A stretch of DNA of 64,000 nt from Aureibaculum flavum (GCF_016406085.1 NZ_JAEHFJ010000013.1:44628-108627); one strand, 5' to 3'. Shown: positions 1-10,542, counted from the stretch's first letter. A program made the numbers and translations. The notes: generated by a model from the letters alone, not told the origin.

Positions 1-1
1 C

Positions 2-868
2 GAGCTTAGTGCCTTTAAGGCCTTGCCCGAGTATGCGTCTTACGCTAAGCTATCTGAAAAGGCCAAGCTTTTTGAAGACACATCTTATGATGTTGATTTT
101 GAATATGGTAAATTAAATGCCATAATTAGTGAGCGTCGACAAAAAACAGCAACCCCTGTAAAAACATTAAATTGGTTTAAACCGTTAATGAGAGTAGCGG
201 CTATCCTTTTAGTTGGATTAGCTATTTATTATGCTCCTTTATATGGTGATACCACAACGGTTAAAACATTAGCTAGTAATCAAACAACAATTCAATTACC
301 AGACAATTCTAATGTGAAATTAAACGCATCTTCTTCTTTACAATACAAAAAAGGAGATTGGGAAAACAACAGAGAAGTAAATTTAGTTGGTGAAGCATAT
401 TTTGATGTTGCCAAGGGATCTCAGTTTGATGTAAACACTTGGTTAGGTAAGGTAAGTGTTCTAGGTACACAATTTAACGTAAAACAACGCGTTAATTATT
501 TTGAAGTTACTTGTTATGAAGGCTTAGTAAGTCTTAAATATAAAGGGAAGGAAATAAAACTTCCTGCTGGTAAATCATTCAAAGTAATTGGAAATGAAAT
601 TATTGAAGACGAAACTAAGGACTCATTACCTTCATGGTCAAATAAAAACATGAGTAGTTTTAAAAGTGTTCCATATAGTGAAGTGATCCAAGAGTTTGAG
701 AGACAATATAATATTAAGGTAGAAACAAATAATGTAGACATGACCCAATTATTTACTGGTAGTTTTGCATTAAATGATCAAGAATTAGCTTTAAAAGCAA
801 TAACAATACCATTAGAATTGAAATACAACAAAGAAAATAAAACCAAAATAGTTTTAACCAAAGAGTGA
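2..868 (+). CDS. FecR-family anti-sigma factor, 5' end outside the window
   Basis: The reading frame is open from base 2, so the start lies upstream of the window. The TTG at 23 is only an internal Leu codon. What remains is about 289 residues: a short cytoplasmic part, one membrane segment near residues 52-70 counted from that TTG (MRVAAILLVGLAIYYAPLY), and a periplasmic FecR domain with the typical run 'TIQLPDNSNVKLNASSSL', 'GEAYFDVA', 'VLGTQFNV'. A C-terminal DUF4974-like part follows. FecR proteins hold an ECF sigma factor at the membrane and release it when the cognate TonB receptor is occupied. The last four bases overlap the GTG start of the receptor gene, which indicates translational coupling. 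The partner sigma gene is expected just upstream, outside the window. Confidence 0.93.
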   Translation, partial: ELSAFKALPEYASYAKLSEKAKLFEDTSYDVDFEYGKLNAIISERRQKTATPVKTLNWFKPLMRVAAILLVGLAIYYAPLYGDTTTVKTLASNQTTIQLPDNSNVKLNASSSLQYKKGDWENNREVNLVGEAYFDVAKGSQFDVNTWLGKVSVLGTQFNVKQRVNYFEVTCYEGLVSLKYKGKEIKLPAGKSFKVIGNEIIEDETKDSLPSWSNKNMSSFKSVPYSEVIQEFERQYNIKVETNNVDMTQLFTGSFALNDQELALKAITIPLELKYNKENKTKIVLTKE

Positions 869-3390
869 TAAAAAAGCAATTACTTCTATGTATATTCTTT
901 TTATCTTTTATTTGTTTAACTTCAATTACAGCACAAACCAAAAAAGATAAGCAATCACTTATCAAAATTTTAGAAAAATTAGAGTCACGTTTTGACTCTA
1001 ATTTTTCGTTTATAGATAAAGACATAAGAAACGTCTCTATTGAACCTCCTGCAGATTCGCTTACGCTAAAAGCGACAATTTCTTATTTACAAAATAGCAC
1101 CCCATTAGTATTTACAATAATTGGTAGTAATTACATTACCATTACAAAAAACAAAGCCAATCTATTTTCTATTTGCGGCTATTTAATGGACGGTACTACA
1201 AACTTTCCAATTGAGGGAGCTGTAGTACAAACAGATGGCGTATCTATTATAAGTAATGATAATGGCTACTTTATGCTAGAAGATTTATCGGAACACGATA
1301 TTATAACGATTCGACATATTAGCTATGATGTGTTTACTGATTATGCAAAAAATTTAAACCCGAACGATTGTGATGTGATTTTTCTAGACTCTAAAATAGA
1401 AAACTTATCTGAAATAATTCTGAAGGATTATATTACCGAAGGTATTAATAAAGTGATAGATGGAAGCATTAGTGTAAACTATAAGAATTTTGGTATTGTA
1501 CCGGGTCTTATAGAAACCGATGTCCTACAAACTATACAAGTAATTCCCGGTATACAAAGTATTGATGAAACTGTATCGAACATTAACGTGAGAGGTGGCA
1601 CCCATGATCAAAATTTAATTCAATGGGATGGTATTAAACTCTATCAATCTGGACATTTTTTCGGATTAATCTCCGCTGTAAATCCACGTATTACAAAAAA
1701 AGTCAAACTCTATAAAAACGGAACCCCATCAAATTACGCTGATGGAATTTCAGGTACGATTGACATGGAATCCGATCGTATTGTGAATAAAATTTTAAAT
1801 GCCGAAGTTGGATTGAATTTTATAAATTTAGATGCCTTTGTTGACATCCCTATTCATAAAAGTTCATCATTACAAATAGCCTCAAGAACTTCAGTAAATG
1901 AATTTTTAAATACACCTACTTACACTCAGTATTTCGATAGAGCTTTTCAAAATACGGATGTTGTCTCAAGCACAAACAACACCAATAGTACAAATGAAAA
2001 ATTCGATTTTTATGATGTAAGCCTTAGATGGATTTATAAGATATCTAAAAAAGATAATTTTAGGCTCAATTTTTTACATTTAAAAAATAACTTAACCATT
2101 AGCGAAAATGCTTTCGGTGGTGGTCAATCGGCTTCACGAGAAAGCTCTTTAGATCAAAGTAATATTGCAGGTGGTTTAGAATACAAAAGAAGATGGAATG
2201 AGAAATTTCAGACTACCGCACAAATTTACACTACTGCCTACGAACTGAAAGGAACCAACTTTGACGTTATTAATGAACTGATTTTAAATCAAAAAAATAA
2301 AATTGTAGAAGTGGGGATAGATTTAAATTCAAGGCTAGAACTAAATGATTTTTTCACATTGCATAACGGTTATCATTTTAAACAAACCGAAATAACAAAT
2401 GCCGATAAATTAAATGCTCCTGTATTAGATACTATAGACAAAAGAATGGTTCAATCTCACGCCATCTCATCAACTGCAGCATATAGATCTGAAGATGGAA
2501 ATACCAATGTTAACGTTGGTGTCCGTGTCAACTATCTAACTACTTTTGATAAATTTATCATTGAACCTCGACTAAATTTTAATTACAGAATAAATGACAA
2601 GATCACTTTTGAAGTTTTGGGAGAGTTTAAAAGTCAAACTACCACGCTAGTAAACGATTTTAGAAATAATTTTTTAGGTATTGAAAGTAGAAGGTGGAAC
2701 TTAGCAAATGACAATTCCATTCCTATTTTAAAAAGTAAACAACTGTCTTTCGGATCCAATTATAGCTATGATGGACTTTTAATAAATGCTGAAGTTTACT
2801 ACAAATATGTTAATGGAATTACTACTCAGAGTCAGGGATTTCGTAATCAATATGAATTTATAAATTCAATTGGTACTTACGATGTGAAAGGTTTTGATTT
2901 TATGGTAAACAATAAAATTGGAAAATTAAACACTTGGTTAGGCTATTCTTTCGCGGATAACAATTATAAATTTAAGGAATTAGATAACAATCATTTTCCT
3001 AGTAATTATGATATAAGCCATACTGTTTCTGTAGCTGGTGGTTATACCTTCGATAATTTAAAACTTTCTTTAGGCGGTAATTGGCGTACAGGAAAACCAA
3101 TAACAAAACCTATTGCTGGTAATGAAATAACAAGTAATGAAATAAATTATGAATCGGCAAATAGCAGTAATTTAAAATCTTATTTCCGAGTAGATGCCTC
3201 AGCAATTTATGATTTTAAATTCTCTAAACGCATTAAAGCTCAAGCTGGAGTATCGGTATTAAACTTATTAGATAAAAAGAACATCATAAACACCTATTAT
3301 TATATCAATCAAAACAACAGTGCGGTTAAAGAAATAAATACCTATTCGTTGGGTTTCACCCCAAACGTAGCATTTAGAGTATTTTTTTAA
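865..3390 (+). CDS. TonB-dependent receptor with N-terminal signalling (STN) domain
   Basis: Outer-membrane receptor of 841 aa. Order of parts: signal peptide (residues 1-23, ending SITAQ), an STN/secretin-like signalling domain (about 30-97, starting LIKILEKLESRFDSNFSF), a carboxypeptidase-regulatory-like beta domain (about 103-170), a plug (about 212-300, with INVRGGTHDQNLIQWDGI), and a long beta-barrel ending in aromatic residues (AFRVFF). The STN domain and the four-base overlap with fecR mark it as a transducing receptor that both imports a ligand and signals to FecR. No SusD-like gene follows, so a SusCD glycan system is unlikely. The substrate cannot be read from sequence; siderophore, haem or another chelate is possible. 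The GTG start is chosen because it gives the signal peptide and the overlap. Confidence 0.92.
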   Translation: MIKKQLLLCIFFLSFICLTSITAQTKKDKQSLIKILEKLESRFDSNFSFIDKDIRNVSIEPPADSLTLKATISYLQNSTPLVFTIIGSNYITITKNKANLFSICGYLMDGTTNFPIEGAVVQTDGVSIISNDNGYFMLEDLSEHDIITIRHISYDVFTDYAKNLNPNDCDVIFLDSKIENLSEIILKDYITEGINKVIDGSISVNYKNFGIVPGLIETDVLQTIQVIPGIQSIDETVSNINVRGGTHDQNLIQWDGIKLYQSGHFFGLISAVNPRITKKVKLYKNGTPSNYADGISGTIDMESDRIVNKILNAEVGLNFINLDAFVDIPIHKSSSLQIASRTSVNEFLNTPTYTQYFDRAFQNTDVVSSTNNTNSTNEKFDFYDVSLRWIYKISKKDNFRLNFLHLKNNLTISENAFGGGQSASRESSLDQSNIAGGLEYKRRWNEKFQTTAQIYTTAYELKGTNFDVINELILNQKNKIVEVGIDLNSRLELNDFFTLHNGYHFKQTEITNADKLNAPVLDTIDKRMVQSHAISSTAAYRSEDGNTNVNVGVRVNYLTTFDKFIIEPRLNFNYRINDKITFEVLGEFKSQTTTLVNDFRNNFLGIESRRWNLANDNSIPILKSKQLSFGSNYSYDGLLINAEVYYKYVNGITTQSQGFRNQYEFINSIGTYDVKGFDFMVNNKIGKLNTWLGYSFADNNYKFKELDNNHFPSNYDISHTVSVAGGYTFDNLKLSLGGNWRTGKPITKPIAGNEITSNEINYESANSSNLKSYFRVDASAIYDFKFSKRIKAQAGVSVLNLLDKKNIINTYYYINQNNSAVKEINTYSLGFTPNVAFRVFF

Positions 3391-4067
3391 TAGATATTTA
3401 ACTGATCAATACGATTACCAATTGTAAAATTTTTCATTTCAGCTTCAAGCGATGAAAATTCTTCTTTTAGCACTTTTCTTACAAATTGACCATTTTTCAA
3501 TACATGAATTTCATCGCAAGTTTCGGCTAACGTAGAAAAAATATGCGAAGAAATAACAATCGTTTTATCAGCTGCCTTTAATTTCTTAATAAGTTCCGAA
3601 ATAATCATATTACTCTGAATATCAACACCATTAAAGGGTTCATCTAGAATAAAGCACTCATTTTTCTGCAATAATATAGCCGTCAATGCCAATTTCTTTT
3701 TCATTCCAGTAGAATAGGTAGAAGCATATTGTTTTAATGGTAAATCAAAAATGTTTTGAGTATCTAAGTATTCCAATTGCACATTTCTAGCATTACACAT
3801 CAATTGCAAATATTCTCTTGCGGTAATTTTATCAAAAAAGTAAGGCTCCGTTAATAATAATCCTATATGGTTTTTAAGCACCTTAAGATCTGACGTAATT
3901 TTTCCGTTATACTTCTCTAGTCCAGCAATACATCTAAAAAGAGTGGTTTTACCTGAACCATTGTCACCTACAATACCATAAACTTTTCCTTTTTCAAAAG
4001 AAAGATCTATGTCATTTAACACCTGACGTTTACCATAAAATTTAGAAAGTTTTTGAATCTTGATCAT
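3387..4067 (-). CDS. ABC transporter ATP-binding protein
   Basis: A 226-aa ABC ATPase. It shows Walker A (GDNGSGKTTLF, about residues 34-44), a degenerate signature loop (YSTGMKKKLAL), Walker B (CFILDEPFNG) and the switch His (ISSHI). The short single-domain form and the adjoining multi-spanning membrane gene fit an ABC-2 type exporter or a bacteriocin/antibiotic-type export pair. Its start overlaps the stop of the permease gene by four bases, so the two are one operon with the permease first. The 3' end overlaps the stop of the TonB receptor gene on the other strand within the same TTAA. The substrate is unknown. Confidence 0.9.
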   Translation of the reverse strand: MIKIQKLSKFYGKRQVLNDIDLSFEKGKVYGIVGDNGSGKTTLFRCIAGLEKYNGKITSDLKVLKNHIGLLLTEPYFFDKITAREYLQLMCNARNVQLEYLDTQNIFDLPLKQYASTYSTGMKKKLALTAILLQKNECFILDEPFNGVDIQSNMIISELIKKLKAADKTIVISSHIFSTLAETCDEIHVLKNGQFVRKVLKEEFSSLEAEMKNFTIGNRIDQLNIY

Positions 4068-4981
4068 TCTAAAATAGCTTTTAACCGTTTAAAAGATTGT
4101 GAATAAAAATAAGGAATTATACCAATTAATAATGGTGGAAAAACGAAACTCATTGCAATTAAAACAACTTGCGGAATATTCATTTCATAAGGATAGATTG
4201 AATATTTGGCCAAAATCACAGTTACCAAATAAGCATAACCTAAGCCCCAGAAAACTAAAATCGTTTCTAATTCTGAATGAAAAAATAGCATTAAAAAAAT
4301 TACAATCGGCAAACTTAAAAAAGTTGAAAATAGGAGTGCTGTTCTTATTTTCTTGATTAAAAATGTCTTTGAAGAATTACTAAAAGACCAAACATAATAT
4401 TCATTTTCAAGCTTAGCATAATAAGAGAATGTCACAATAAAAATTAGTAACATTGAAAAAACACCAAGATTAAAATTATTGACATCAACAGAAATAAAGG
4501 TTAGACCATAGGCCATAGGAAATACAAAAAAGGTGTTTCTAAATCCACTTGAAAATTCAAAAGGTCTTTTTCCAAAAGGAGTTGGAACGGTAAAGATCGT
4601 TGTCGTTTTTAAATTAAAAAAAACAAATAGATTCACCAATAAGAATAGGACTATAGCGAAAAAAAAATGTTTTTCCACAATCAAATAAATTACAAAGGGT
4701 AGTGCTATTAAACTATTTTCCACCACTCTAATTTTATAATAGTCTGTGGTTTTAAAACACATTTTTAAAAAATCGACTCGCTTTTTTTCACTGAATTTTA
4801 TTGATAACCCTAGAGCAATTACAATATATAAATAGGGTGCATATTCAGATTTAGAAAATAAATAGTTAGACAACCCAACAAAAGCTATTATGAGTAAAAT
4901 GTAGGCTAGCAATGGGTGCAATCCGAAGGCATCAAGCTTCCTGTTAGCCATTTTTAACTGAAGTGGAAAATAGGCTAACAT
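4064..4981 (-). CDS. Putative ABC transporter membrane subunit
   Basis: A 305-aa, very hydrophobic protein with about eight predicted membrane segments, for example HPLLAYILLIIAFVGLSNYLF near residues 22-42, SLIALPFVIYLIV, FFFAIVLFLLVNLFVFF and QVVLIAMSFVFPPLLIGIIPYF. I do not recognise a named family. Its position directly upstream of an ABC ATPase with a four-base overlap is the main reason to call it the permease. It lacks a signal peptide, and the last residues (SFKRLKAILE) are basic and cytoplasmic in character. The role is inferred from context only. Confidence 0.75.
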   Translation of the reverse strand: MLAYFPLQLKMANRKLDAFGLHPLLAYILLIIAFVGLSNYLFSKSEYAPYLYIVIALGLSIKFSEKKRVDFLKMCFKTTDYYKIRVVENSLIALPFVIYLIVEKHFFFAIVLFLLVNLFVFFNLKTTTIFTVPTPFGKRPFEFSSGFRNTFFVFPMAYGLTFISVDVNNFNLGVFSMLLIFIVTFSYYAKLENEYYVWSFSNSSKTFLIKKIRTALLFSTFLSLPIVIFLMLFFHSELETILVFWGLGYAYLVTVILAKYSIYPYEMNIPQVVLIAMSFVFPPLLIGIIPYFYSQSFKRLKAILE

Positions 4982-5081
4982 TTACAAGCTATGGTTATAA
5001 AATTTATAAACATTTTACGTATTCAATACTATCACTTTTTAAATGAATAGGTTTAAGATTTATTTAGTGACCAATTTAATT

Positions 5082-5117
5082 AAAAAACCCTACAAATCTT
5101 AACGACTTGTAGGGTTT
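5082..5117 (-). terminator. Rho-independent terminator of the aconitase gene
   Basis: A perfect 11-bp stem lies 43 bp past the aconitase stop. AAACCCTACAA (5085-5095) pairs with TTGTAGGGTTT (5107-5117) around an 11-base loop. Read on the minus strand, the stem runs into a T-tract (opposite A 5082-5087), as an intrinsic terminator requires. On the plus strand the tail is poor, so it mainly serves the minus-strand gene. Confidence 0.88.
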
Positions 5118-5159
5118 GTTGTTATAGATCTGACGAAATATTACAAATCGTCTAAAATC

Positions 5160-7430
5160 TTATTTTACGTTCTCTTTTTTAATTAAGTTTAATGCAGAAC
5201 CTTCATTATACCAATCAATTTGAGATTTATTATATGTGTGATTCAATTTGATAGAATCTGTAGACCCATCCGCATGAACAACATCTAATGTTAACTGTTT
5301 TCCTGGAGCAAAATCTGCCAAATCAGAGAAAGTGAACGTATCATCTTCTTGAATTAAATCATAATCAGCTTCATTTGCAAAAGTCAACCCTAACATCCCT
5401 TGTTTCTTAAGGTTTGTTTCATGAATTCTTGCAAAAGATTTCACTATGACTGCAGCTACGCCTAAATGACGTGGCTCCATTGCAGCATGCTCTCTTGAAG
5501 AACCTTCTCCATAATTGTGATCACCCACAACTATAGAAGGAATACCTGCTGCTTTATAAGCTCTTGCCGTTTTAGGCACAGGACCATACTCACCAGTTAA
5601 TTGATTCTTAACTTTGTCAGTCTCTTTATTAAAAGCATTAACCGCTCCTATTAAACAGTTATTTGAAATATTATCTAAATGCCCTCTAAAACGCAACCAT
5701 GGTCCAGCCATTGAAATATGGTCAGTAGTACATTTACCAAAAGCTTTTATCAATAATTTAGCTCCTTTTATATCACTTCCAAGTGGCGTAAATGGAGTTA
5801 ACAATTCTAACCTCTCAGAATCAGGAGAAACAACAACATCAACACCTGAGCCATCTACTATTGGAGCTTGATATCCTGCATCCTCAACATCAAAGCCTCT
5901 TTTTGGCAACTCATCTCCAGTTGGCTCATCAAACATTACTTCCACTCCATCTTTATTGGTAAGCGTATCCTTAGTAGGGTCAAAATCTAATCGACCTGCA
6001 ATTGCAACTGCGGCTACCATTTCTGGTGAAGCTACAAAGGCATGTGTATTTGGATTACCATCCGCACGTTTCGCAAAATTTCTATTAAACGAATGAATTA
6101 TAGAATTTTTAGGTGCATTTTTAGGATCTGAATAACGAGCCCATTGACCAATACATGGTCCACAAGCGTTTGTAAAAATCTTAGCTCCCAAAGCTTCAAA
6201 AGTGGCCAATAAACCATCTCTATCAGCAGTGTAACGTACTTGTTCAGAACCTGGATTAATTCCAAATTCTGCTTTTGTTTCTAATCCCTTATCAACAGCT
6301 TGTTTTGCAATAGAAGCTGCTCTTGATAAATCTTCGTAAGAAGAGTTAGTACAAGATCCTATTAATCCCCACTCAACATCTAAAGGCCAGCCATTAGCTG
6401 TAGCTTTTTCAGTAACGTCAGATCCTGCAATAGTTGCTAAATCTGGAGAAAAAGGTCCGTTAATATGTGGTTTCAACTCATCTAAGTTGATTTCAATTAC
6501 TTGATCAAAATATTGTTCTGGATTTGCATAAACCTCATCATCTCCAGTTAAATATGGGGCAATTTTATTAGCTTCATCAGCTACTTCGCTACGATCAGTT
6601 GCACGTAAATAACGCTCCATAGATGCATCATAACCAAAAGTTGAAGTTGTTGCTCCAATTTCAGCTCCCATATTACAGATTGTACCTTTACCAGTACAAG
6701 ATAAATTTTTAGCTCCATCACCAAAATACTCAACGATAGCACCTGTACCACCTTTTACAGTTAAAATACCTGCTACTTCTAAAATAACATCTTTAGGGGC
6801 AGTCCAACCAGATAATTTACCCGTTAGTTTTACTCCTATTAATTTAGGGAATTTTAACTCCCATGCCATACCAGCCATTACATCAACAGCATCAGCACCA
6901 CCAACTCCAATAGCTACCATACCCAATCCACCAGCATTTACTGTATGTGAATCTGTACCAATCATCATTCCTCCAGGGAATGCATAATTTTCTAACACTA
7001 CTTGGTGAATAATACCAGCACCTGGTTTCCAAAACCCTATACCATATTTATTAGATACAGAAGATAAAAAGTCAAATACTTCTGCACTTGTTTTATTTGC
7101 AAATTTTAAATCTTTTGCCGCTCCTTCTTTTGCTTGTATAAGATGATCACAATGTACCGTGGTGGGTACAGCAACTCTTTTCTTACCTGCTTGCATAAAC
7201 TGCAACAACGCCATTTGAGCTGTTGCATCTTGACAAGCAATTCTATCTGGAGCAAAATCTACATAATCTTCACCTCTTTTAAATGCTGTGGTAGCATTTC
7301 CTTCCCAAAGGTGATTGTATAAAATTTTCTCAGCTAATGTTAATGGTTTACCTACTACTTTTCTTGCAACATCAACGCGTTCCGTCATGCGAGCGTAAAC
7401 CTCTTTAATCATTTCTATATCAAATGCCAT
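5160..7430 (-). CDS. acn: Aconitate hydratase, mitochondrial type
   Basis: TCA-cycle enzyme that isomerises citrate to isocitrate through cis-aconitate with a [4Fe-4S] cluster. The 756-aa length and the start ([20 protein letters not shown]) match the mitochondrial-like aconitase found in Bacteroidota, not AcnB. Cluster cysteines are seen in [11 protein letters not shown] (around residue 385) and in [10 protein letters not shown] (around 445-455). The C-terminal swivel domain contains [19 protein letters not shown]. It is a stand-alone transcription unit with a -7 box upstream (7462-7469) and its own terminator downstream. Confidence 0.98.
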   Translation of the reverse strand: MAFDIEMIKEVYARMTERVDVARKVVGKPLTLAEKILYNHLWEGNATTAFKRGEDYVDFAPDRIACQDATAQMALLQFMQAGKKRVAVPTTVHCDHLIQAKEGAAKDLKFANKTSAEVFDFLSSVSNKYGIGFWKPGAGIIHQVVLENYAFPGGMMIGTDSHTVNAGGLGMVAIGVGGADAVDVMAGMAWELKFPKLIGVKLTGKLSGWTAPKDVILEVAGILTVKGGTGAIVEYFGDGAKNLSCTGKGTICNMGAEIGATTSTFGYDASMERYLRATDRSEVADEANKIAPYLTGDDEVYANPEQYFDQVIEINLDELKPHINGPFSPDLATIAGSDVTEKATANGWPLDVEWGLIGSCTNSSYEDLSRAASIAKQAVDKGLETKAEFGINPGSEQVRYTADRDGLLATFEALGAKIFTNACGPCIGQWARYSDPKNAPKNSIIHSFNRNFAKRADGNPNTHAFVASPEMVAAVAIAGRLDFDPTKDTLTNKDGVEVMFDEPTGDELPKRGFDVEDAGYQAPIVDGSGVDVVVSPDSERLELLTPFTPLGSDIKGAKLLIKAFGKCTTDHISMAGPWLRFRGHLDNISNNCLIGAVNAFNKETDKVKNQLTGEYGPVPKTARAYKAAGIPSIVVGDHNYGEGSSREHAAMEPRHLGVAAVIVKSFARIHETNLKKQGMLGLTFANEADYDLIQEDDTFTFSDLADFAPGKQLTLDVVHADGSTDSIKLNHTYNKSQIDWYNEGSALNLIKKENVK

Positions 7431-7461
7431 AATAATATCAGTTTCTTAAAATTAATGCTTA

Positions 7462-7469
7462 CAAATGTA
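7462..7469 (-). promoter_or_regulatory. Bacteroidota -7 box upstream of aconitase
   Basis: Minus strand reads TACATTTG, a full match to the TAnnTTTG consensus, 31 bases before the ATG. It lies in a small palindrome, TTACAAATGTAA (7460-7471). No good TTG element was seen about 19 bp further upstream. Confidence 0.55.
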
Positions 7470-7630
7470 ATTAATAATTAAAACTTTTTAAAATATTCCC
7501 AATATAAAATAGAGTAAATCAGCTCGTATTAGTGAATACTCAATAAAATTGATTATTAATTACAGAAAAGAGGAAATCTACGAAGTATTTTTACGATTTA
7601 AAAGAAGGATTTAACACAAAAACGTCCATT

Positions 7631-7906
7631 TCAAACGATTTCGGCAGACAGTCCTAAATTTAACAATCTGGTACAACGTGGTTTCAGCTCGTCGTATTCT
7701 CCAGTTTTAACAGCACATTTACCTTTATAATGTACTAAAAAGGCACATTGTTCTGCCTGAACAGATGAATGGTTACAAACATCCACCAATGATTCAATAA
7801 CGTGTTCAAAAGTATTAACATCGTCATTAAAAAGGATAATTTCATGTAGATTTAGTTCTTGTTCAAGAACGTCAAAATCTTCCTGTTTTTTATGTTGTTC
7901 GCTCAT
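7631..7906 (-). CDS. clpS: ATP-dependent Clp protease adaptor ClpS
   Basis: A 91-aa adaptor that delivers N-degron substrates to ClpAP-type proteases. The ClpS core is evident from IILFNDDVNTFEHVIESL (about residues 24-41), which contains the conserved Asn-Asp-Asp substrate-pocket loop, and from the later HYKGKCAVKTGEYDEL. Third gene after tpiA and prmA on the minus strand, 51 bp downstream of prmA and probably cotranscribed. The acidic N-terminal extension (residues 1-22) is normal for the flavobacterial form. Confidence 0.95.
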   Translation of the reverse strand: MSEQHKKQEDFDVLEQELNLHEIILFNDDVNTFEHVIESLVDVCNHSSVQAEQCAFLVHYKGKCAVKTGEYDELKPRCTRLLNLGLSAEIV

Positions 7907-7957
7907 AATGGGTATAAAAATAAAGAAAAGATTCTTATTTTAAAATAATTTAACAGT

Positions 7958-8794
7958 TTAGCTTTTTAAATATTTTAAAGCCACCCAATTATTTCTTTCT
8001 ATAAACTCTTCTAATTTCAATCCGTATTTAGAAGTCTCAGCATCAATAATTGGTATATCTTCCTCATAAAAACCACTCAATAACAAAACACCATTATCAT
8101 TTAAACAATCAGCATATATTTTAATATCATTCAGTAAAATATTCCTATTGATATTGGCAATAATAACGTCATATTTTTTATTGATTAACAATGAAGCGTC
8201 CCCTTCATAAACATTTATATGCGTACAATTGTTTCGTTCAACATTTTCTAATGAATTTTCATAGCACCAAGCATCAATATCAATAGCGTCTAACGGAGTG
8301 GCTCCCTTCATTTCAGCTAGAATTGCTAAAATACCAGTACCACAACCCATATCTAACACTTTCTTCCCTTGTAAATCCAGTTTAAGAATATGTTGTACCA
8401 TCATGTGTGTAGTTTCATGATGACCTGTGCCAAAACTCATTTTTGGCTCAATAACTATATCGTATTTCAGATTAGGATTGGGATGAAAAGGAGCTCTTAT
8501 ACTTACCAAATCATCCACTTGAATAGGATTAAAATTTTTCTCCCACTCACTATTCCAATTGACTTGCTCTATTTCTTCTTTTGTATATGAAATTTCAAAT
8601 TCTTCATTTTGTAGAATATAAATTTCATCTAAAATATTATTAGCATCCTCCTCTTTCTGAATGTAAGCTATAAAACCATTTTCGTTTTCTACAAAACTTT
8701 CAAAACCCACATACCCAAGTTCTGCAATTAGTATCTCAGTTGCAGGTTGTAATGGCGAGACCACAAAATTATAACCGATATATATATTTGACAT
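7958..8794 (-). CDS. prmA: Ribosomal protein L11 methyltransferase PrmA
   Basis: S-adenosylmethionine-dependent methyltransferase of 278 aa that trimethylates ribosomal protein L11. The SAM-binding motif is VLDMGCGTGILAILAEMKGA (about residues 146-165), preceded by the PrmA hallmark PKMSFGTGHHETTHMM. Motif IV is VIIANINRNILL. The N-terminal L11-recognition domain is about 120 residues. Eight bp separate it from tpiA upstream, so it is the middle gene of tpiA-prmA-clpS. Confidence 0.96.
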   Translation of the reverse strand: MSNIYIGYNFVVSPLQPATEILIAELGYVGFESFVENENGFIAYIQKEEDANNILDEIYILQNEEFEISYTKEEIEQVNWNSEWEKNFNPIQVDDLVSIRAPFHPNPNLKYDIVIEPKMSFGTGHHETTHMMVQHILKLDLQGKKVLDMGCGTGILAILAEMKGATPLDAIDIDAWCYENSLENVERNNCTHINVYEGDASLLINKKYDVIIANINRNILLNDIKIYADCLNDNGVLLLSGFYEEDIPIIDAETSKYGLKLEEFIERNNWVALKYLKS

Positions 8795-8802
8795 TCCTTA
8801 AC

Positions 8803-9561
8803 TTAAATAGCGTCAATTAATGCTACAAAATCTTCAGTTTTTAATGCTGCACCACCAATAAGACCACCATCAACATCTTGCTTAGAGAAAATTTCTTTTG
8901 CATTAGCAGGTTTAACACTACCACCATATAAAATAGAAACATTGTCAGCTACTTTAGCATCATATTTATCAGCAACCAATTTTCTAATAAAAGCATGCAT
9001 TTCTTGAGCTTGTTCTGGACTTGCAGTTTCACCCGTACCTATTGCCCAAACAGGCTCATAGGCTAAAACTATATTTTTCCAAGGCTTAGCTTCTAAATGA
9101 AATAATGCATTTTTTATTTGAGACTCCACAACTTTAAAATGGTTATCATTTTTTCTATCTTCTAAAACTTCACCAAAACAAAAAATAATTTCTAATTTGT
9201 TTTTTAAAGCTTGGTCTACTTTTTCAGCCAATAAAGCATCTGTTTCACCAAAATACTCTCTACGTTCTGAATGTCCTAAAATAACTATTTTAACACCAAC
9301 ACTTTTTAACATATCTGCAGAAATCTCACCCGTGTAAGCTCCACTATCCGCTTGATGCATATTTTGTGCAGCCACTTCTATTGCAGATTTTTTTGCTTTT
9401 TTAACCACAGCATTTAAACTAACATAAGTTGGAGAAACAATTACCCTTGTATTCTTCAGTTCTTTCTTTTTAATTGCTTTTTTTATTCCTTTAACTAACT
9501 TTTTAGACTCTGAAAGGTCATTGTTCATTTTCCAGTTTCCAGCAACTATATTTTTTCTCAT
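8803..9561 (-). CDS. tpiA: Triose-phosphate isomerase
   Basis: Glycolytic TIM-barrel enzyme (252 aa) that interconverts dihydroxyacetone phosphate and glyceraldehyde 3-phosphate. Seen: VAGNWKMN with the substrate Asn/Lys (residues 6-13), the catalytic His in ILGHSERREYFGE (around residue 96), the catalytic Glu in LAYEPVWAIGTG (around 168) and phosphate-binding YGGSVKPAN and GGLIGGAAL. First gene of the tpiA-prmA-clpS unit. Confidence 0.98.
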   Translation of the reverse strand: MRKNIVAGNWKMNNDLSESKKLVKGIKKAIKKKELKNTRVIVSPTYVSLNAVVKKAKKSAIEVAAQNMHQADSGAYTGEISADMLKSVGVKIVILGHSERREYFGETDALLAEKVDQALKNKLEIIFCFGEVLEDRKNDNHFKVVESQIKNALFHLEAKPWKNIVLAYEPVWAIGTGETASPEQAQEMHAFIRKLVADKYDAKVADNVSILYGGSVKPANAKEIFSKQDVDGGLIGGAALKTEDFVALIDAI

Positions 9562-9595
9562 TTTGTGGTATTTAATGTTAACATTATTTAAAGTA

Positions 9596-9603
9596 CAAAT
9601 ATA
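9596..9603 (-). promoter_or_regulatory. -7 box of the tpiA-prmA-clpS operon
   Basis: Minus strand reads TATATTTG, a full TAnnTTTG match, 34 bases before the tpiA ATG. No TTG element at the ideal 19-bp spacing was found, so only the proximal box is claimed. Confidence 0.5.
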
Positions 9604-9688
9604 AGAACTCCTAGTGACATTTTGTTTTATAAACGGAAAAGAATAATCTATTATTAATCCTTATTTTTGTAAAAATTTATTGATTTTT

Positions 9689-10507
9689 ATGACAAAAGAG
9701 CAACTTATTAAGCAGATTAGATTAAAAAAGTCTTTTTTATGTATTGGTTTAGATGTGGATTTGGACAAAATTCCAGAACATTTAAAAGAGTTAGATGACC
9801 CTATATTTGAATTTAACAAACAAATTATTGACGCTACTCATCATTTAACTGTTGCTTATAAGCCCAATATTGCTTTCTACGAAGCTTATGGAATCAAAGG
9901 ATGGCAATCTCTTGAAAAAACGATACATTATTTAAACCAAAATTATCCCGAAATATTTACAATTGCTGATGCCAAACGCGGTGATATCGGAAATACATCA
10001 ACACGTTATGCTAAAGCTTATTTTGAAGATTTAAGTTTCGACTCTATAACCGTTGCTCCATATATGGGCAGAGATTCCGTAGAGCCTTTTTTAGCGTTTA
10101 AAGATAAATTTACAATACTTCTAGCCTTAACGTCTAATGCTGGTGGATTAGACTTTCAAACCTTAGAATATGATGATGCACAGCTTTACCAACGTGTTTT
10201 AAAAACTTCTTTAAACTATAAAAATTCAGAAAACTTAATGTACGTGGTTGGTGCAACACGGCCTGAATATTTTCAAAAAATCAGAAAAATTGTTCCCAAT
10301 CACTTTTTACTTGTGCCTGGTGTTGGTGCACAAGGAGGAAGCTTACAAGATGTTTGTAAATATGGCTTAACGAAAGAAATTGGCTTGTTGGTAAATTCTA
10401 GTCGTGGAATTATATACGCATCTAAAGGGACTGACTTTGCTGAAAAAGCAAGTGAAAAAGCCTTGGAATTACAACAAGAAATGAAAACAATACTTGATAC
10501 TCAATAA
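9689..10507 (+). CDS. pyrF: Orotidine 5'-phosphate decarboxylase, type 2
   Basis: Last enzyme of UMP synthesis. The protein has 272 aa from the ATG at 9689, the length of the type-2 family. It starts [23 protein letters not shown] and has the catalytic Asp-Lys-Asp region [13 protein letters not shown] (about residues 95-107). Phosphate-binding residues lie in VPGVGAQGG and [15 protein letters not shown] nine bases upstream (9680) is also in frame, but ATG gives the normal N-terminus. TATTTTTG at 9662-9669 matches the -7 consensus 20 bases upstream of the start. Confidence 0.96.
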   Translation: MTKEQLIKQIRLKKSFLCIGLDVDLDKIPEHLKELDDPIFEFNKQIIDATHHLTVAYKPNIAFYEAYGIKGWQSLEKTIHYLNQNYPEIFTIADAKRGDIGNTSTRYAKAYFEDLSFDSITVAPYMGRDSVEPFLAFKDKFTILLALTSNAGGLDFQTLEYDDAQLYQRVLKTSLNYKNSENLMYVVGATRPEYFQKIRKIVPNHFLLVPGVGAQGGSLQDVCKYGLTKEIGLLVNSSRGIIYASKGTDFAEKASEKALELQQEMKTILDTQ

Positions 10508-10542
10508 ACAGTCACCAGAAGTAAACTCAAACTGAAAAAAAA

